A DNA stretch of 64,000 bases, taken from Cepaea nemoralis. Its lineage: Eukaryota; Mollusca; Gastropoda; Stylommatophora; Helicidae. The stretch lies in NCBI GenBank assembly GCA_014155875.1, contig JACEFZ010028305.1, forward strand, positions 65,001-129,000, written 5' to 3'. Below the pieces are notes generated by a model, which worked only from the letters and a program-made list of their open reading frames with translations, was not told where the DNA came from and searched no databases. Both the position numbers and the translations under genes were made by a program. Below are positions 1 to 10,037 of the stretch, one piece after another; within the stretch, counting starts at the first letter, position 1; every line of letters starts with the position of its first letter.

Positions 1-721
1 TGGTGTTTCATTCTCATCTAGGCGGACAACTATGATGGTCCCAAGAGAAAGTCACCTCAACTTGACCAGCAAGGTCCCCTCACGCCTATGACCGCAACCT
101 TCTTTAAGACGACTCCACTACACATATAACAAGACACGGGTTGACAGTAAGAGTACTATAACTTTATTCGCGGTGCTGCATCATCATTACCGGTATAATG
201 TATGTCAAACGGTCAGCCGTTCTCTCAGTCAAACCCACATGTTAACCTGACATCCACTCTGCCACCGAGCGTCAGATGATAACTTGAGGAACATTTACCC
301 TGTTTCATCGATGCCCATACTCCCGATGTGCAGTCGCTCCACAGTTCTTCCACACGTCCTCCCTTACCGGAGGTGAGCCAGCTTGCAACTGTCTTATGTG
401 AATGCGAGTGTCTATAATGCTTGGCGTTATCTTTAGGTGGATGCCCCTGGCGGTTGGCCTTTAACTTCTAATGTAGAATCCTTACTTGTTCTGAATGGGC
501 AAGCGTACCGTTCTTGTCTATGTTCCATTCTAACGTTCTTAACTTGTGTCATGTTTAAGAATAATGGTGTTCGTGTCCGTGTCCCGTACTAAAGTCTTCA
601 TTTGGGAATGTTCAAGTATAGTTGTGTTCGTGTCTGTGTCCCATGTTAAAGTGTTTCTGTTGCCAAACGGTGCGATTTTGTGACGTGTTCCTATTATGCT
701 ATCATGTTGCGTTTTGCTGCT
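1..721. other. gene-free stretch
   Basis: I see no supported gene here. Two imperfect copies of a segment of about 68 bp occur around 556-655, both containing TTCGTGTC and TGTCCC. Short open frames on both strands show no recognisable domain. Confidence 0.5.
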
Positions 722-1083
722 ACTTTTGGTGCTTGCTTGCTTGCTTGCTTGTGTTCGTTGGCTTGAGCTCCAACGCGAAGTCCTGTATGTCGGATGAAGG
801 CATCCCGTTGTCCAACATAAGAGTGATGTCATACAGGACCTGAGGTTTGCGTGAGTATCCGTTGTCCCATGTCTGGCTTATTGGTGTGCAGACAGGTGGT
901 TCCTTGCCGTATAAGCAGACACTCTCCGACTTCGGAGGAATCGGCGATCCTACTGACTTTAGACAGGACCCCGAAGGGACCTGTTGCCCAGGACGCTCGA
1001 CGAGGACACGTCAATATGTCTTGGCCAGTATATAACCCGGCCCTGGTGCCTTGGAAACACCTCTGCGTCCCACTTTTGGTGCT
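722..1083 (+). mobile_element. 338-bp retroposon with 12-bp target-site duplication
   Basis: The body (734-1071) is flanked by the direct repeat ACTTTTGGTGCT at 722-733 and 1072-1083. It begins with GCTT repeats and ends with GGAAACACCTCTGC. Its first 320 bp and its last 20 bp match the two ends of the 1,352-bp element at 20560-21911, so it looks like an internally deleted, non-autonomous derivative of that element. A TATA-like AGTATATAA lies at about 1027. Orientation is uncertain: the GCTT run could also be read as a 3' CAAG tail on the minus strand. Confidence 0.75.
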
Positions 1084-1189
1084 AAAATGTACCATTTTTA
1101 TATATATTATTCTTTTATATGTCTGCAAGCTGATTTCCTCATTTCTGCTACATTTAACTTAAAGATTTCTGGCTGAATCAACAGTGCAT

Positions 1190-2840
1190 GGAGATTGGAA
1201 CAAACTATGGAAAAGACTCACATTTCTTGCATCAACGAATAAATACACTGACAGGAAGTAAAACACGAAATACCACTGGACGGTTAAAATCGAGGAATAG
1301 CGCAATATTTATGGGGCAAGATGGTACAGTCAATAGGTGGACGAAATATCTGGAAGACCGGATGTAAATATTCAAAACAATGGCGATGATTCACCAATAC
1401 CTGCGGCGGAAGTTGAAGATGCACTACACCGCAAGAAGAAAGGAAATGCACCCAGTCCAGACAACATTACATTGGAGGAAATTAGAGCTCTGTGAGATTT
1501 AGGAGTCGACATATTGACAGATGTTCTAAATAAGATGTACAACAATGGGCACATTCTTAGTGATCTATTAAAATCCATCTTTATAGCTCCAACTAAAAAA
1601 CTAGGCGCTCAGAATGCGAAGTTCATGGCACAATAAGTCTTATGAGTCACATGACAAAGCTGTTATTGTGAATAATTATGAGATGAACAAGAAACAAGAT
1701 TAAACCAGAAATTAGTGAAGAACAGTGTGGATTTACGGAGGGGAAAAGCACAATGTTATAAATATTCTTAGGACACTATTAGAAAGAGCTATAGAAGTAA
1801 GAATAGACATGTACGTATGCTTCATGGACTACACAAAAGCATTTGACAATTTGAAACATGAGGAAATAAATTACTGGAGCAACTAAACATTGACGGCAGA
1901 GATCTGCGAATTCTATAGAACATATACTGGCGGCAAATAGAAGCCAGGAAATTCAACAACCTGTTAGGATCATTTCAATGTATAAATAAGGACGCCAGAC
2001 AAGGTTGCGTAATGTTTCATAATTTGTTCTCACTGTACAGTGAATATAATGCAATCTAGGTATGCTGACGATACCGTGTTACTAGCAGAAAGCGAGCAAG
2101 AGTTACAAAACCTAGCGGAACAAGTACATAGGCAAAGTGCAAAATGTGGCTTAGATATTAATATACTGAAAATGAAAACTATGATAATTTGCAGTGGAAA
2201 GAAAAGGTCATCAATGAACGTCATAGTAAACGGGCAGATACTAGAACAAGTAACCAGTTTCTCTTGTCTTGGACATGAAAGATGATGGCAGAAGTGGAAC
2301 AGAAATCAAAAAGATAATAGGAATGGCTAAAAATGATTTCAACTGAATAAAATCAGTATTAACATCTAGAGATTAACAATGCATTAAAATGAGAATTGTC
2401 AAATGCTACGTAATTTCAACTCTACTGCATGGCGCGTAAGCCTGGACATTGAAAAAGCAACTAGAAAGTCGAATAGAGGCCTTGGAGATGTGGATATGCG
2501 GAAGAATATGTAGTATTACATGCGGGAAAAACAATCAAATACAGAGGTTCTAGAAAAGTTGGAGATGAAAAGAGAGTTGATGAAAGAAATACAAAAGAGG
2601 CAAGTGAAATATTTCGACCACGTTAAAAGACACATCACTCTTATCAAAACCAAACTGGGGAGATAAGGCTGAGGGCAAGCGAGTAAGAGACAAACAACGA
2701 ATCAAGTGAGAAGATAACATCAAGAGATGACCGAACATCAATTTGACAGAATGTACAATCAAAGCGAGAAACAGACAGTCTTGATCCATTGAAGTTAACC
2801 TTCATTGTGGAAACGGCACCTGATTGATTGATAGATAAAG
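1190..2840 (+). mobile_element. decayed RTE-type LINE, reverse transcriptase to C-terminus
   Basis: The plus strand keeps successive RTE reverse-transcriptase motifs in several frames. They include a GPDNIT-like start at about 1455, a DYTKAFD-like block at about 1828, the catalytic YADD block (YADDTVLLAESEQEL at about 2060) and a degenerate C-terminal region up to about 2790. Many stops and frameshifts make it non-functional. The 3' end at about 2820 is followed by a short TGAT repeat, the kind of microsatellite tail RTE elements carry. It is a relic of a protein that would copy element RNA into DNA at a chromosomal nick. Confidence 0.8.
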
Positions 2841-2869
2841 AGATCTACATAAAATGTGTCAGGGATCGT

Positions 2870-3680
2870 GGTTGGTGGCCAAAAGATAAATAACATACGC
2901 TATGCTGATGACACTGTCTTGATAACACGTCAGAAGGAACTACAGGAAATTATAGATACAGTGTGTGTAGAAAGTGAAAAATGGGCCTTAGCCTGAATAA
3001 TAGGGAGATAGACGTCATGGTGATATTTAAAAAAAAACCGGGCCGTGCCTAAATGTATAATTAAAGTAAATAATGTTACTTTGTGCAAACATTAAAATAT
3101 CTAGGACCATGTGTAACATCAGGTGAAAGATGTATCACAGAGATAAAGAACATAATTGGACAAGTAAACACAGCATTCTATCAAATGAAGAACGTTTTGT
3201 GCAATAAGTCATTGACCTCGAAAGTTAGAAAAAGAGTTCTTGCATGTTACATAGAACCAATTTTAACATACAGCTGTGAACCCTGGACAGTTAGTAAACA
3301 GGCGGGAAAATCCCTGGACGCCTTGAAAATGTGGTTTTATAGAAGAATGCTGAAAATTAATTGGACAGCTTAAATGAGCAATCTGGACATTTTAAGGGAA
3401 GCTAAGTTTCAAAGACAACTTGTCACAAACATCAGAAAGAACCATTCATTGTTTTTTGACCACATTATGAGAAGACGAAACATGGAACATGTCGTGACAA
3501 CCGGAAAGATTTTAGGAATGAGAGATAAAGGAAGACAGAGTCAGAAGATTCTTGACAGTCTTGTATCATGGCAGGGAAGGGAGTCAACACACGAATTAAT
3601 CCATGCCTTCGGAGATTACAATTTGTGGAGAAGGATGATCGCCTACACCAGTCGGCGAGGCACTTGATGGTGTTTACCAA
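2870..3680 (+). mobile_element. second decayed RTE-type LINE, 3' half
   Basis: A second, separate 5'-truncated copy follows directly. It starts just before a YADD-type block (YADDTVLITRQKEL at about 2898). It continues through the thumb/C-terminal region (KYLGPCVTSGERC, LACYIEPILTYSCEPWT) and ends with HIMRRR and the typical terminal SRRGT at about 3660. The two long frames 3083-3373 and 3374-3667 are separated only by one stop, so this copy is better preserved than its upstream neighbour. Confidence 0.8.
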
Positions 3681-3699
3681 TGTTCATATATTAAATCAG

Positions 3700-3950
3700 T
3701 ATATGTGTGTGCATATGTCAAATCAGTCTACACTTGTGCGTATATCAAATCTGTCAACGTATTTATAAATGTCAAACCAGTCTCCGCGCATGCGTGTGTC
3801 TGTGTGTGTGTGTTTGTGTGCGCGTGCGCGCGCGCGCGTGCGTGTGTCAAATCAGTCTTCACATGTACCTATGCCAAATCAGTTTACATATATGCACAAG
3901 TCAAATTAGTCTACAGATGTGCATATGTGAAATCAGTCTTCACGTGACCA
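3700..3950. repeat. GT/GC microsatellite within degenerate tandem repeat
   Basis: A GT/GC-rich microsatellite (about 3783-3848) sits inside a degenerate repeat of about 33 bp whose units share AAATCAGTCT or a variant. Open frames across it are low-complexity artefacts. Confidence 0.7.
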
Positions 3951-4225
3951 TCAATATCCCACGATGGAATGAGTCAACACAATGTTATCAGTTTAAGCAT
4001 TCTAACGTTTTTGATCATCATTGTGTTTTTCATTGTAAAGTGCACCTACAGCTTGCCATAAATATGTAACAATGTAGCAATTTCTATATTTTTATCAAAA
4101 CTAATGTTGTGCACGAAGACTAGGCATTTCCAGAAATAGTTTATTGAGTAATCCATCTACGCAAGCTCATAAACAGTTCCTTGCACAAGCAATCTACAAA
4201 AATTCCTCAACACGTCATTGTGCGG

Positions 4226-4660
4226 GGAGTCGCGTTAGCTCAGTGGTTAGCACGTTTGCTTATCGACCTGTTGATCATCATCATCATCTTTCACTTTTGG
4301 CGTTAAGGGTCCTGGGTAGTAACAGTTGACGTTCCAGCGCCCGATGAGTGGCATTGGATAGTGTCATTTCGTGTGATTGTACCATGTCTTTGATGTCGTC
4401 AATCCATTTTCCTCTCGGGCGTGACCCATTTATTTTGGGTTAAAATTAATATTGAGAAGGGGTCTTTAAATTGACATGGACTCCCAGGTGGATGCAACCC
4501 AAATTGGAACGCAGGGAATTTCTTAGGAAGTAAGGTCTAGCTCCTGTGTGCAATTGGTATATGCAAATATGGTACTAGCACCTATGCCTGATTAGCCAGA
4601 TGTTGAAAGGCTCTTTTACATAGTGCCTTCACAGGAATTAGCAATCTACACATTTCTATC
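4226..4660 (+). mobile_element. long tRNA-derived SINE
   Basis: The head reads like a tRNA: GCGTTAGCTCAGTGGTTAGC (A-box region) at about 4231, followed by GACCTGTTGATCAT. A body of about 400 bp follows. An inverted copy lies at about 28945-29395, and a truncated copy at 15360-15600 marks the start of duplication unit B. The region past about 4409 is shared with unit B because of the segmental duplication. Confidence 0.7.
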
Positions 4661-4751
4661 ACTTCACCTTGTTAGCACTCTATACACTTGTATCACTTCA
4701 CCGTGTCTGCACTGTATACACTTGTATTACTTCACCGCGTAAGCACTTTAT

Positions 4752-4919
4752 ACTTCTGTATCTTCTTCTTCTGCGTTCATCCGGAGTTGTTTTGTATTTC
4801 GGACGTGATTGCGTTGTGCCTGTTTACAGCAGAGCTGCGTTCTTGCGCCGTTAGGCCGACACATCCGACTTCTGCGGGCATTTGTTGACCGGGTTAACCT
4901 TTCCAGACACTTCTGTATC
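4752..4919 (-). mobile_element. GAA-tailed short retroposon, copy 1
   Basis: The 146-bp insert 4763-4908 is flanked by ACTTCTGTATC at 4752-4762 and 4909-4919. On the minus strand it ends in a GAA-repeat tail. Three further copies lie at 10539-10685, 20313-20454 and 35502-35612, each with its own target-site duplication. Confidence 0.85.
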
Positions 4920-4988
4920 ATTTCATCGTGTATGCACTCTATACATTTGCATCATCACTTCATCGTGTCTGCACTTTATACACTTGTT

Positions 4989-5645
4989 TCATTTCACCTT
5001 TACAACTAACGGAAACAAAAAGACTCAACAAAAATAATCCTGCCAAATATAAAGAAATTCACAGACAAGTCAGAATATTATGTAAAGAGGCAAAAGAAGC
5101 ATGGCTTGAGAAAAATTGCATATAAATTGAAAAACAACACAACATTCAAAATACCAAATTTGTGCACAAAAGAATAGTTAGTTAGTTGCTATTTGGTCGA
5201 GGTTCCAACTTCACGGCAACGGGTCGTCCCGATTATGCTCCATTCCCGTGCCAGCGAATATCCCACAAAATGCTCCCCACTGTCCAATGTGAAAAGTGGA
5301 AGAGACCGGAGTCTCGGCAATCCAACAGCCCGCACAAAAGAATTCAGGAACTTACTAATAAAAGAACAAGAACATCTAGAACATCAAGAACAATTAGACG
5401 TAGACAGTCAAACTTTTTGGACATGTTATGAGAAGAAATGAATCGGAGAACTTGGTGACAACTGGCAAGATCGAAGGAAACAGACCAAGGGGAAGACCGA
5501 GAAGTTAATACCTTGATGGTTTGGCCACATGGCATGGTCGAGACAGGAACACTGAGCCGATCCACGACTCTGGTGATCGAATGAAATGGCGAGTCATGAC
5601 CGCCCACGCATTCCGTCATGGCACTCGATGGATGGATCATTTCAC
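4989..5645 (+). mobile_element. internally deleted RTE LINE inserted in minisatellite
   Basis: The insert 4998-5636 is flanked by TCATTTCAC at 4989-4997 and 5637-5645, both lying in the minisatellite. It keeps the linker after the endonuclease (KRLNKNNPAKYKEIHRQVR, KEAWLEKNC at about 5030-5120), then jumps at about 5380 to the C-terminal block (IRRRQS, RNTEPIHDSGDRMKWRVMTA) and ends with a GATG tail. Most of the reverse transcriptase is missing. A second retroposon is nested at 5176-5331. Confidence 0.85.
5164..5343 (-). mobile_element. AACT-tailed SINE nested in RTE
   Basis: The 156-bp insert 5176-5331 is flanked by GCACAAAAGAAT at 5164-5175 and 5332-5343. Read on the minus strand it ends in an AACT repeat. 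A related copy on the plus strand at about 27105-27203 also ends with that tail, and related fragments occur at about 19045-19110 and 26225-26290. Confidence 0.85.
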
Positions 5646-6399
5646 AGAGTCTGCACTATATACACTTATATCATTTTACCGTGTCTGCACTCTATACACT
5701 TGTATCATCACTTCACCGTGTTATCACTCTAACTACTAGAATCACTTCATCGTGTTAGCACTCTGTACACTTCTATCATCACTTCACCGTGTTAGCACTC
5801 TATACACTTGTATCACTTCACGGTGTTAGCACTCTATGCACTTGTATCACTTCACGGTGTTAGCACTCTATGCACTTGTATCATCACTTCAGCATGTCTG
5901 CACTCTACACACTTGTATCACTTCACCATGTCTCCACTCTATACACTAGTATCACTTCACCGTGCCTGCATTCTATACACTTGTATCACTTCATCGTGTT
6001 AGCACTCTGTACACTTGTATCACCTCACCGCGCCTGCATTCTATACACTTGTATCACTTCACCATGTCTGCACGCTATACACTTGTATCACTTCACCGTG
6101 CCTGCATTCTATACACTTGTATCACTTCATCGTGTTAGCACTCTATACACTTGTATCACTTCACCATGTCTGCACTCTATACACTTGTATCATCACTTCA
6201 CCGTGTTATCACTCTATACACTTGTATCATCACTTTACTGTCTTAGCACTCTATACACTAGTATCATCATTTCACCGTGTTAGCACACTATACATGTGTA
6301 TCACTTCACCGTGTTAGCACTCTATACATGTGTATCACTTCACCGTGTTAGCACTGTACACTGGCATCAACATTTCACCGTGAACAAAATCTTGGCTTT

Positions 6400-6500
6400 A
6401 AACAAAAAACATTTAACAGCAATCAACCCTAACATATATTGGCTGTTTGTGATTCATTAGGCTGTTTCAATTCAGTATTTGTTCACTTTCTGAACGACCG
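6400..6500 (-). mobile_element. SINE core fragment
   Basis: The minus strand matches a core of about 100 bp (GTCGTTCAGAAAG at its start, GTTGACTG-like motif near its end) that recurs at least twelve times in the window. The equivalent position in unit B is 16160-16265, so this copy predates the A/B duplication. Confidence 0.65.
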
Positions 6501-6599
6501 ACGTTTCCTACCATGGAAATGAACGCACAGCTGCATCCAAACCGCCCGCGGGTGATTTTTAACTTTCGACTCAATATGTCTGAGAATTTTGAAACTGCA

Positions 6600-6895
6600 T
6601 ATTCGGATGTCAGCAAGGCCGAATGGAAAGGAAAAAAAAACGCATGTTCTTAACATCCGGTGTTCTGATGCGGAGGTAAGGGGTTCAACCCTTATATCGA
6701 ACAGTTTGACTAAAAATATTGACCTCTCGTCCTTGACTTGGATTACAATTGCCTCTGAAGTCGGAGTGGGTTAACCTTATGGCGAGGGACACTGTTAATA
6801 GGGAAAGCTAATCCACACGCAAAATTTAGTCCAGCACTACCAGAAGTAGTGTGTTTGGACTACGTTTGAGTTCAAAGCGAGCGAGCACAAATGGA
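6600..6895 (+). mobile_element. tRNA-derived SINE, 300-bp family
   Basis: It resembles a tRNA-headed SINE: an A-box-like region near GCCGAATGG, then a degenerate B-box GGGGTTCAACCC at about 6679, and a body ending GAGTTCAAAGCGAGCGAGC. The same family occurs at 16370-16660 (unit B), 34560-34860 (+), 31510-31800 (-) and, as a fragment, 34870-34990 (-). Confidence 0.65.
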
Positions 6896-6957
6896 AAAAT
6901 AAAAAGAAACTGCATGTTCCACTGTAATCAAAGCCACAGACGCCGGTTGACAACGAT

Positions 6958-8010
6958 CTACACACCCTTAAAATACATATATGTGTTTACAATATTTCCG
7001 TCCAATTTGAGACGAGCCATCATTCTCCAGTGAGATGCAGGGCCCAGAGGATTACATCCAACATTACAGGTTTTAAACCACCAGCCAGCTTTGCCCTTGC
7101 TGGCACACTTGGCCGTGTCCAGGTCGTTGTCATGATCGGCAGTAGAAAATGAGACACCCATAACAGGAGTTAGGCAGTCTCCGTACACACCGTCAGCGGA
7201 GTTGTTCTGGCTGTAAGTGGCAGTGAAATTATAGCCGGTCTCAGCTGATCCAGTACGGAAGTGTGTGAAGGCGTAGTAGAGATACTGTGTAGTGCCGTTG
7301 ATGTTCACGATGACCCTGAGAAAGACATCAGTTAGACCTGCATCACTGAGAAGTTTCATCTTGTCCAGACCTAGCCAGTAATTTGTGCTGTCGTGATGGA
7401 ACCCGTGGACGTAGTCAGACCAGGTCATCGTGTTGTCATAGCGGCCAGTATTGTACATTACGTATGTGAAAAAATCCTTCTTGTCTCTGTAATAACTGCA
7501 GTAAACCAAAATCGGCGTTGGTGAGGTTTCTGGGTGTAAAATTATACGTTTATGAGCTCCATCTTTGTAACCGTAAACAGTCATTTCTTTACAGGTGCGA
7601 GGGTATCGTTCACAGCGATCACCTACCCAACCATCAATACATTTACACGTACAGCGAACTGGGTCCCACGTGCCATTATGCTCACAGGGATTCTTCATAT
7701 ACAACTCAAAGAAAACATCTTTGGGAGTGCAGTTGATTCTCCTGGTGCAGTCAGCATGGTGATAGCACACTCGGTGTTCATCCACATGCACGCCACAGCA
7801 ATCGTCCTGACATTCTGCTGCGCATTTAATGATACTTGGGTATTCACCTGACTTGGGATGGACCGAACCGTTTTCCAGTCTTTGTTTCAGCTTGCAGGTG
7901 ATAAGTTTGTTAAAGTTCGTGTATTGTTGTTCGCTGTTGCAAAGTATCAACTGTATAAACATTATGGCCGCGATACTAACAACAAACTGGATTTTGCGAT
8001 AGCTCTCCAT
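6958..8010 (-). CDS. secreted fibrinogen-related protein, copy A (PAN/apple-like + EGF-like + FReD)
   Basis: A single uninterrupted 350-codon frame. The frame opens upstream at 8094, but I choose the ATG at 8010 because MES(I)YRK is the start shared by all three copies and the residues upstream are not conserved. A hydrophobic signal peptide covers about residues 7-25. A Cys-rich PAN/apple-like region spans about 39-94 and a short EGF-like segment about 109-133 (CEHNGTWDPVRC, GWVGDRCE). A fibrinogen-like domain runs from about 140 to 350 with NYWLGLD, the calcium-site motif DHDND (292-296), a C302/C315 pair and GWW. N-glycosylation sequons are present at 93, 112, 236 and 261. Proteins of this type are extracellular lectin-like recognition molecules in invertebrate immunity or adhesion; this role is inferred from the family. 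There are no introns within the frame. Relative to B, differences cluster around residues 149-169 and 238-284. Confidence 0.9.
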   Translation of the reverse strand: MESYRKIQFVVSIAAIMFIQLILCNSEQQYTNFNKLITCKLKQRLENGSVHPKSGEYPSIIKCAAECQDDCCGVHVDEHRVCYHHADCTRRINCTPKDVFFELYMKNPCEHNGTWDPVRCTCKCIDGWVGDRCERYPRTCKEMTVYGYKDGAHKRIILHPETSPTPILVYCSYYRDKKDFFTYVMYNTGRYDNTMTWSDYVHGFHHDSTNYWLGLDKMKLLSDAGLTDVFLRVIVNINGTTQYLYYAFTHFRTGSAETGYNFTATYSQNNSADGVYGDCLTPVMGVSFSTADHDNDLDTAKCASKGKAGWWFKTCNVGCNPLGPASHWRMMARLKLDGNIVNTYMYFKGV

Positions 8011-8234
8011 AATTGTCTGGTTTGCAGAAACCGGTTTGCAAATGGCGGCAGTTGTTGATAAATGTATGCTTAGAAGCAGTGAGAGATGCACCATCTATCC
8101 TCAATTTTAGTCTAGATCACAAAGTTTAGATGATAAGCCTTCACACACGCCCGCTTCTTCACATCAAAGCAATGATATCACATTAGCAAACTCCTGCCAC
8201 TTCCTGTGTATCTCTTTATGTTGTCTAAACTAGT

Positions 8235-8435
8235 ATCATATACATGCACTATGCCTTAAATGTCATAATATAACTGTATATATGTATGTATTTGCTTTGT
8301 TCACACTATGTGACACCTAACACTAACAAACGGCAACGCTCTGTAATATACACAAACAAAAGAAACACACATTACGCCTTGTAAATATACATTGATTTGT
8401 ATGAAATAAACGTTTTAAAAAAAAAAAGCATCATA
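8235..8435 (+). mobile_element. 189-bp poly(A) retroposon in unit A
   Basis: The segment 8241-8429 is absent from the corresponding site beside copy B (about 17991). It ends AATAAACG followed by a run of A, and a short duplication ATCATA flanks it. It looks like a reverse-transcribed RNA 3' end or SINE inserted after the A/B duplication. The source is not recognised. Confidence 0.7.
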
Positions 8436-8439
8436 TAAG

Positions 8440-9247
8440 TCTGTATTAACTCATTGCTACCTTTCCTGCTATAATACATTCAACACAAAGTACATTGATT
8501 TATTCGCCTAATTTCTTGAACAGTATACTGATTTACTTCATGTCTATACTTCCTTGTGCATTAATAATAATGCCATATCCATGCGTTATGAGACACACTA
8601 GAGTTAAGAGAGTAAAGATACCCGCTTATTCGAAGAGTTTAAATTGACCAGTTACTGCTCAACTCTGGTTTACTATTATGTGACTTGGCATTAACACTTA
8701 TAATAACCATCGAGGATGGCGGAGGTAGGAGTACTGTTATTTGAAGCAAAGCTTTGCCTTTAAAGCCTTTGAAAATTCCTGACGACATTGCCGGAAGTTG
8801 TGGGTTTCATGCAACATTATCTATGCCACGTGCTTTTACGGTGCGGAGTAATTTGCTTTCAAGGAAGTAAATCAACAAAGGGAAGAAAGACTCCACCTTG
8901 TTATCCTGAAATAAATATTGCTGTCGTGACAGAATAAATAAATCAGTTAATACATTCGTCGATTCCTGACAACAGACCATGTATGTCTTGCTGGCTCAAT
9001 GACCATCACACGTGACCGTAGCATGCCAAGAGTAGACCACAAACGAATAGTAAAAAAGAAAGGAAAATATACAACTGTGCCAAGAAAATAGTGCGTGTCA
9101 AACTGATTAATGAATCACGGATTGTGTTTGTAGTGCGTGAGGTGGTTCTATATAGGGCCGTATATTTGTGATTTTAATAAAAGCATGTAACATTCATGCT
9201 TCCAGCTATTGTCTGTGTGGGTTTTTGTTTACGTCATTATTTTAAAA
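8440..9247. promoter_or_regulatory. conserved upstream flank of FReD copy A
   Basis: This stretch is shared with the upstream flanks of copy B (about 17995-18805) and, inverted and more diverged, copy C (about 26390-27300). It holds no coding frame. The promoter, if retained, must lie in or near this flank, but no convincing TATA element could be fixed to a start site. A TATATAGGG string at about 9152 lies about 1.1 kb from the gene. Confidence 0.4.
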
Positions 9248-9400
9248 TGGCAGTAAAGAAAAGCCAGGAAAGATAAAAACCTGACATAAGTGAAGAGTGA
9301 AAAAGCCAGGAAAGATAAAAACCTGACATAAGTGAAGTTTCAAATCCCGAAACAAACACATATTCAATAAGTGAAGAGGTCAATTTGGGAATAGTTAAAG
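9248..9400. repeat. short tandem duplication at end of unit A
   Basis: A segment of about 50 bp beginning AAAGCCAGGAAAGATAAAAA is present twice, at about 9258 and 9300. The single-copy version sits at about 18961 in unit B. Unit A similarity to unit B stops at about 9402, where the RTE 5' end begins. Confidence 0.75.
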
Positions 9401-9401
9401 T

Positions 9402-10037
9402 CGTACTGGGTAGCGGGGTAGGGGTATTCCCTATCAAAGGAGAGGTAAGGTGCTCCTTCCCACCTCTAATCTACGGGACACTCTTGGGCAACGTGGAGTA
9501 CCCGTTTAGCCACCCAATCAGGGATACGTCGAGCCATGAGTGCAGGTGGTGGATGAAGTTGAAGAGCAGCCAACAGACAGTTGTAGGTTATGGTCTCCAG
9601 CTTCATGATGGTAGGCAGAGGATCTCTTTTTTGTTTGAGACAATGGCCACGGTCATCGACCACTATGGTCACTGCTAGGAAGGAAAGCAATGGCAAACTA
9701 CCTTATTTAGTGATGCCAAGAATATAATGTACTGCAATCTCATCGATAATCAGAGAAACGGCGTAAATAGGTGCTCCATAGGAGCAGCCTCGCCCCGTAG
9801 GGGTAGTCATGTGCACCAGGTGACTCCAGACCGTCAGCAGGCGACTGAGTGCAAAAGAGTATCAACATTGAAAGAGGGAATGTAAGAACTATGAGTGCGG
9901 ATGGAAAATTTGATAACATTAAGAATGAAATGAGAAGACTAAATATTAACCTGTTAGGTACATGTGAGACCAGATGGACAGGAATGGCATTATAACATCT
10001 GAGGAATATAGAATAATCTATTCTGGTGGATGTGGTA
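9402..10037 (+). mobile_element. RTE LINE 5' end (5'UTR and endonuclease start)
   Basis: The 5' leader is non-coding. From about 9872 it encodes, with frameshifts, the start of an RTE endonuclease (ERGNVRTMSADGKFDNIK, then LLGTCETRWTG). The frame breaks off after YSGGCG at about 10037 and resumes after a foreign insert at about 13865. Confidence 0.8.

Larger units (their letters stand above)
4640..6380. repeat. 34-35-bp minisatellite, unit A
   Basis: Many tandem units share the core CACTCTATACACTTGTATCA followed by CTTCACCGTGTTAG. Some units carry an extra ATC. The array is split by a 146-bp SINE (4763-4908) and by an RTE fragment (4998-5636). The same array flanks FReD copy B at 15605-16135. 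Open frames rich in LYTLVSLH are translations of the repeat, not genes. Confidence 0.95.

Noticed and set aside
5808..6317. Long open frames rich in LYTLVSLH/LYTCITSPC
   Set aside because: They are translations of the 34-35-bp minisatellite in several frames at once, with no start context or domain.
7518..8058. Plus-strand frames opposite FReD copy A, also at 17298-17873 and, on the minus strand, 27682-28150
   Set aside because: They are antisense shadows of the conserved secreted-protein frames.
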